The translations under genes and the position numbers were made by a program. A model generated the notes under the pieces. That model was not told where the DNA came from. It searched no databases and saw nothing but the letters and a program-made list of their open reading frames with translations. Below, one piece after another: positions 61,477-64,000 of a DNA stretch of 64,000 nucleotides. Origin of the DNA: Wenzhouxiangella sp. AB-CW3 (lineage in GTDB: Bacteria > Pseudomonadota > Gammaproteobacteria > Xanthomonadales > Wenzhouxiangellaceae). Each line of letters opens with the position of its first letter. Position 1 is the first letter of the stretch. The stretch is from NCBI RefSeq assembly GCF_014725735.1, contig NZ_CP061368.1, positions 2,681,225-2,745,224 on the forward strand, written 5' to 3'.

Positions 61477-62778
61477 TTAGAAGTAGTAGCCAATATTGAT
61501 ATTGAAGCGGGAATCCCAGCGCCCGGCCGTGGTCGCATCCAGGCCGATGCCATCGCCTCCGGCAAACCACATGTTGCGGCCGGTAATCCAGTCGAAATAG
61601 GCAAACACACCACCAGCGGCAACAGAGCAACCAGTGACGCTCTGCACCGAGTTGGAGCTGCTGTCCACGTCGGGGTCAACGTAAGTCCCTTCGTTATAGC
61701 AGTTGGCCCAGGTGATCGGACCCCAGTCCAGATCAAAGGAGCGAGAGATGCTGTAAGTGTAGGTATTGGCCTTGGCGGCAATCATGAACGGGAAGGCGAA
61801 CGCGCCTTTCTGCACGAAGTCGTCCGAGACGCCAGCCGGGTTCTCTGGATTGTACTCATAGCGCAGGGCCATCGCCCGCACGTTCCAGTCGCCGAAGTAA
61901 CCGTCGAAGTCGACACCAGCAGCCCAGCGATCACCGTTGCGCTCAGTGATGCGGTTGTACATCTGGCCGGCCTGCAGACTCAGGCCCAGGTTGACACTGT
62001 CGCCACCATCGAGTGCAAGATGACGCTCTGCACGGAAATTGAACTGGTTGGTTTCCGTATTGCCTTGATCGCCGCCAGTGACCAGATCAAAGGAGTATCT
62101 ATCGGCACGGGCATCGTTGGCATACTCCGGATTCTTGTAGAAGCCGTAGTACAGGGTCCAGTCATCACTCGGCGTGTGAACGAACTTGATGCCGGTGTCG
62201 TAATCGTCCTCGTAGCCCAGGTAATAGTTACCGGTAAACCAGAAACTATGGCTCATGTACGGCTGAATCCCGAATGGGACGCGGTTGATCCCCAGTTGCA
62301 TCTGCAACTCATCGGAGAAGTCATAGCCGACCCAGGCATGGTGAATGGCCTGAAAGTCATTGTAGCGACGCCATTCGGCATCAAGAATCACGTTACCGAC
62401 CGAACCACTGAAATTGACTCGGAACAGTTCCAGTTCGAAATCGCTATAGCGATCCTTGAGCTGGTCGTTGTAGTCCTGCCACCAGACATTCAGTCGAACG
62501 GCGCCACCGACGTCGATGCCATCGGGATCCTCCTCTTCGACCACGGACTCTTCAACCTGCACGATACGCGTCTCGATCTCCTCGCGCTCTTCGCGTTCGC
62601 GATCGCGTTCGTCACGCAGCTCACCGAGTTGCTGTTGCATTTCCAGCAACTGCTGTTGCATGGCTTCGATCTGCCGCTTGAGAATCTCGGCCTCGTCTTC
62701 GCCTTCCGATGCAGATGAAATGGTTGCGGCACCAACCAGAACGGCGGCGACCAGGGCTGTGGATAGCTGGCGTTTCAT
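61477..62778 (-). CDS. DcaP-like trimeric outer-membrane porin
   Basis: 433 residues. The signal peptide is MKRQLSTALVAAVLVGAATI (cleavage near SSA-S). An N-terminal periplasmic coiled coil, EILKRQIEAMQQQLLEMQQQ and continuing to about 75, is followed by a beta-barrel with alternating aromatic strands (AVRLNVWWQDYND, DAEWRRYNDFQAIHHAWVGYDF). It ends in GYYF, a C-terminal Phe for BAM recognition. This matches DcaP-type porins of gammaproteobacteria. The ATG at 62778 has AGGGGAG eight bases upstream. It may import osmolytes or dicarboxylates for the adjacent transporter; substrate inferred from context only. Confidence 0.85.
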   Translation of the reverse strand: MKRQLSTALVAAVLVGAATISSASEGEDEAEILKRQIEAMQQQLLEMQQQLGELRDERDREREEREEIETRIVQVEESVVEEEDPDGIDVGGAVRLNVWWQDYNDQLKDRYSDFELELFRVNFSGSVGNVILDAEWRRYNDFQAIHHAWVGYDFSDELQMQLGINRVPFGIQPYMSHSFWFTGNYYLGYEDDYDTGIKFVHTPSDDWTLYYGFYKNPEYANDARADRYSFDLVTGGDQGNTETNQFNFRAERHLALDGGDSVNLGLSLQAGQMYNRITERNGDRWAAGVDFDGYFGDWNVRAMALRYEYNPENPAGVSDDFVQKGAFAFPFMIAAKANTYTYSISRSFDLDWGPITWANCYNEGTYVDPDVDSSSNSVQSVTGCSVAAGGVFAYFDWITGRNMWFAGGDGIGLDATTAGRWDSRFNINIGYYF

Positions 62779-62981
62779 GCGTAGTACTCCCCTGTTGCGC
62801 AGTGAATAATCATCCGCGACCAGATCGGCACACCGCTCGGCAGGCTCCCTCTTCCAGCGTGAGCGCCCAGCCAGAGCATGCTGGGGACGGACAGACCGCC
62901 CCTCGGCAAGTTCGACATTCCGTACCGACCCTGCCACGGAATCAGCTTCCAATTAACAGCACGGTAACAGATCGGCAACGA

Positions 62982-63527
62982 TCATGGCAATGGCGACGGT
63001 GTAGTCGCCCGGCACTGTTGGACTGTGCGCATGTGATGTCGGCGACGCGCCAGGTCTGAATCGGCCACTGCTGGCTGTGCCTCGACCATGTCGATATAGG
63101 CTTGAGGCAAAGAATGATAGCGCGCACCTGCTGCAACCAATGCGCAATACCAATCATACGGATGCATGATTTGCGTTGTCCAATGTGAAGGCGTCAAATA
63201 CGCCAACGCCGGAACCCACTGCTTGCCAATACAGACATCGAACCGGAACGTTTCATAGCCTCCGCCGCAGCCCTCGAACTGATCAAGAACGGGTAGCTGG
63301 TATTCATGCACCCGGTATGCAGCAGCCCAGGCACAATGGTCGCTGCCGGGCATCGGCCTGAGATTGGCCTTCGCCGACCCATCAGCGCCGCGCTTGTCAA
63401 AACACAGTCGCCATCCGGGCAGCCCCACGACTCCGGCCAGTTCGATATCGCCGATACGTTCGCGCAGGCGGTGCGGATGCAGATTGGATCCGTAGGCCAG
63501 GTAGATCAGGGGCGATGCATCCGGCAT
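62982..63527 (-). CDS. Gamma-glutamylcyclotransferase family protein
   Basis: 181 residues with the small cyclotransferase fold. YLAYGSNLHPHRL near 9-21 is the substrate-binding YGSN motif. The catalytic Glu is the E in DQFEGCGGGYE, near residue 84. AYRVHEYQLPVLD matches GGCT proteins. It probably releases 5-oxoproline from gamma-glutamyl compounds. The ATG overlaps the TAA of the upstream dGTPase-like gene by one base (TAATG), so the two are translationally coupled. The last 30 residues are Arg/His-rich and divergent. Confidence 0.86.
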   Translation of the reverse strand: MPDASPLIYLAYGSNLHPHRLRERIGDIELAGVVGLPGWRLCFDKRGADGSAKANLRPMPGSDHCAWAAAYRVHEYQLPVLDQFEGCGGGYETFRFDVCIGKQWVPALAYLTPSHWTTQIMHPYDWYCALVAAGARYHSLPQAYIDMVEAQPAVADSDLARRRHHMRTVQQCRATTPSPLP

Positions 63528-64000
63528 TACACCAGACCGCGGGGTCGAAACAATGCGTCATGCAGGTTCAGGGCATAGCGATCGGTCATGCCGCTGACAT
63601 AGTCGAGAACCTGTGTCAGCGCATCGGCCTCGTCGATGCGATAGGAATCGGGGATCTGGTCAGGATGTTTGAGCAGGTGATCGACGAGCTGACGGATCAC
63701 GCCCCTGGCACGTGCTGCCTGGGCCTCGGCTTCAGGTCGCTGATAGACAGTTTCAAACATGAATTCACGGAAGTGACGCATGGCCAGCAGAACTTCGGAT
63801 GACATCGTGACCTTGCCGCGGCTGACCGACTCGTCGATCACAGCCTCGATCATGACGTTGATCCAGCTGCGACCATTGAGCGCACCGAGTACCTTGACGA
63901 CGTCACCGGGCACATCGCGCGGCGCAATCACACCGGCCCGTATCGCATCCTGGAGATCGTGATTGAGATAGGCGATGCGATCGGCAAACCGGCAAACCCA
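63527..64000 (-). CDS. Deoxyguanosinetriphosphate triphosphohydrolase-like HD protein, C-terminal part, cut by the window edge
   Basis: The minus-strand frame is open from the edge to the TAA at 63527. It reads FADRIAYLNHDLQDAIRAGV and then IAPRDVPGDVVKVLG, followed by ALTQVLDYVSGMTDRYALNL near the end. The D-R-I-A-Y-x-x-H-D segment is the conserved helix of dGTPase-family HD enzymes just after the metal site, and YVSGMTDRYA is a C-terminal hallmark. These enzymes cut dNTPs to nucleosides and triphosphate. The catalytic HD residues lie beyond the window. Confidence 0.88.
   Translation of the reverse strand, partial: WVCRFADRIAYLNHDLQDAIRAGVIAPRDVPGDVVKVLGALNGRSWINVMIEAVIDESVSRGKVTMSSEVLLAMRHFREFMFETVYQRPEAEAQAARARGVIRQLVDHLLKHPDQIPDSYRIDEADALTQVLDYVSGMTDRYALNLHDALFRPRGLV

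Overview
The window looks like a GC-rich chromosomal segment of a free-living, probably halotolerant gammaproteobacterium. The Rrf2-sufBCDS operon order, hda-pgsA-like-DUF2066-purMN-DUF3108 block, KdkA/heptosyltransferase lipopolysaccharide genes, MurU/AmgK cell-wall recycling, BCCT osmolyte transporter and the leucine-degradation carboxylase all fit a Lysobacterales/Wenzhouxiangellaceae-like genome. That placement is inference from gene content only. There is no rRNA, tRNA, CRISPR array, prophage or insertion sequence that I can see.

Layout. 1-263: N-terminus of a class-3 aldehyde dehydrogenase. 463-5790 (minus): SUF iron-sulfur operon with its Rrf2 regulator. 5954-9467 (plus): glycosyltransferase-like protein, AmgK and MurU. 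9504-13638 (minus): YqiJ, flotillin-like YqiK, a two-TM protein and a TelA-like protein. 13922-16838: proton-translocating transhydrogenase in three subunits. 16986-20345: lipoprotein and asparagine synthetase. 20339-22667 (minus): Hda, a CDP-alcohol phosphatidyltransferase and a DUF2066 protein. 23064-30197 (plus): purM, purN, DUF3108, M48 metalloprotease with TPRs, alpha/beta hydrolase and a degenerate Lon-like protein. 30188-34275: KdkA, heptosyltransferase and an OmpA-type protein with C-terminal Ig/cadherin-like repeats. 34405-37406 (minus): DUF6165, pnp, rpsO. 37876-42520 (plus): liuB, liuC, liuD. 42611-47985: poorly characterised membrane and secreted proteins around a diguanylate cyclase/papain-like amidase pair. 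48128-50658: a two-subunit DUF1538 membrane system with a P-II protein in the operon and a second P-II protein opposite. 50945-52966: dgcA-dgcN D-glutamate genes. 53096-55681 (minus): ClpB behind a convincing sigma-32 promoter. 55991-57421: aldehyde dehydrogenase. 57597-59059: corrinoid adenosyltransferase and histone-deacetylase-like hydrolase. 59204-62778 (minus): DcaP-like porin, BCCT transporter and universal stress protein, separated by strong hairpins. 62982-64000: gamma-glutamylcyclotransferase and the C-terminus of a dGTPase-like HD protein.

The most distinctive non-coding signal is a set of intergenic repeats. Several are inverted arrays built on a 7-bp period (22941, 37669, 39569, 55784, 57465, 59073). 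One composite element occurs on both sides of liuB. There are also a 92-bp tandem repeat carrying hairpins (22695), a 30-bp inverted repeat between the two P-II genes (50050) and a perfect 32-bp inverted repeat inside the suf operon (3759).

Most worth following up: the DUF1538/P-II module; the Lon-like protein whose Ser-Lys protease dyad appears lost; the YqiJ-YqiK-XpaC-like-TelA membrane cluster; the glycosyltransferase-like gene fused into the AmgK-MurU operon; and the heptad-period repeat family.
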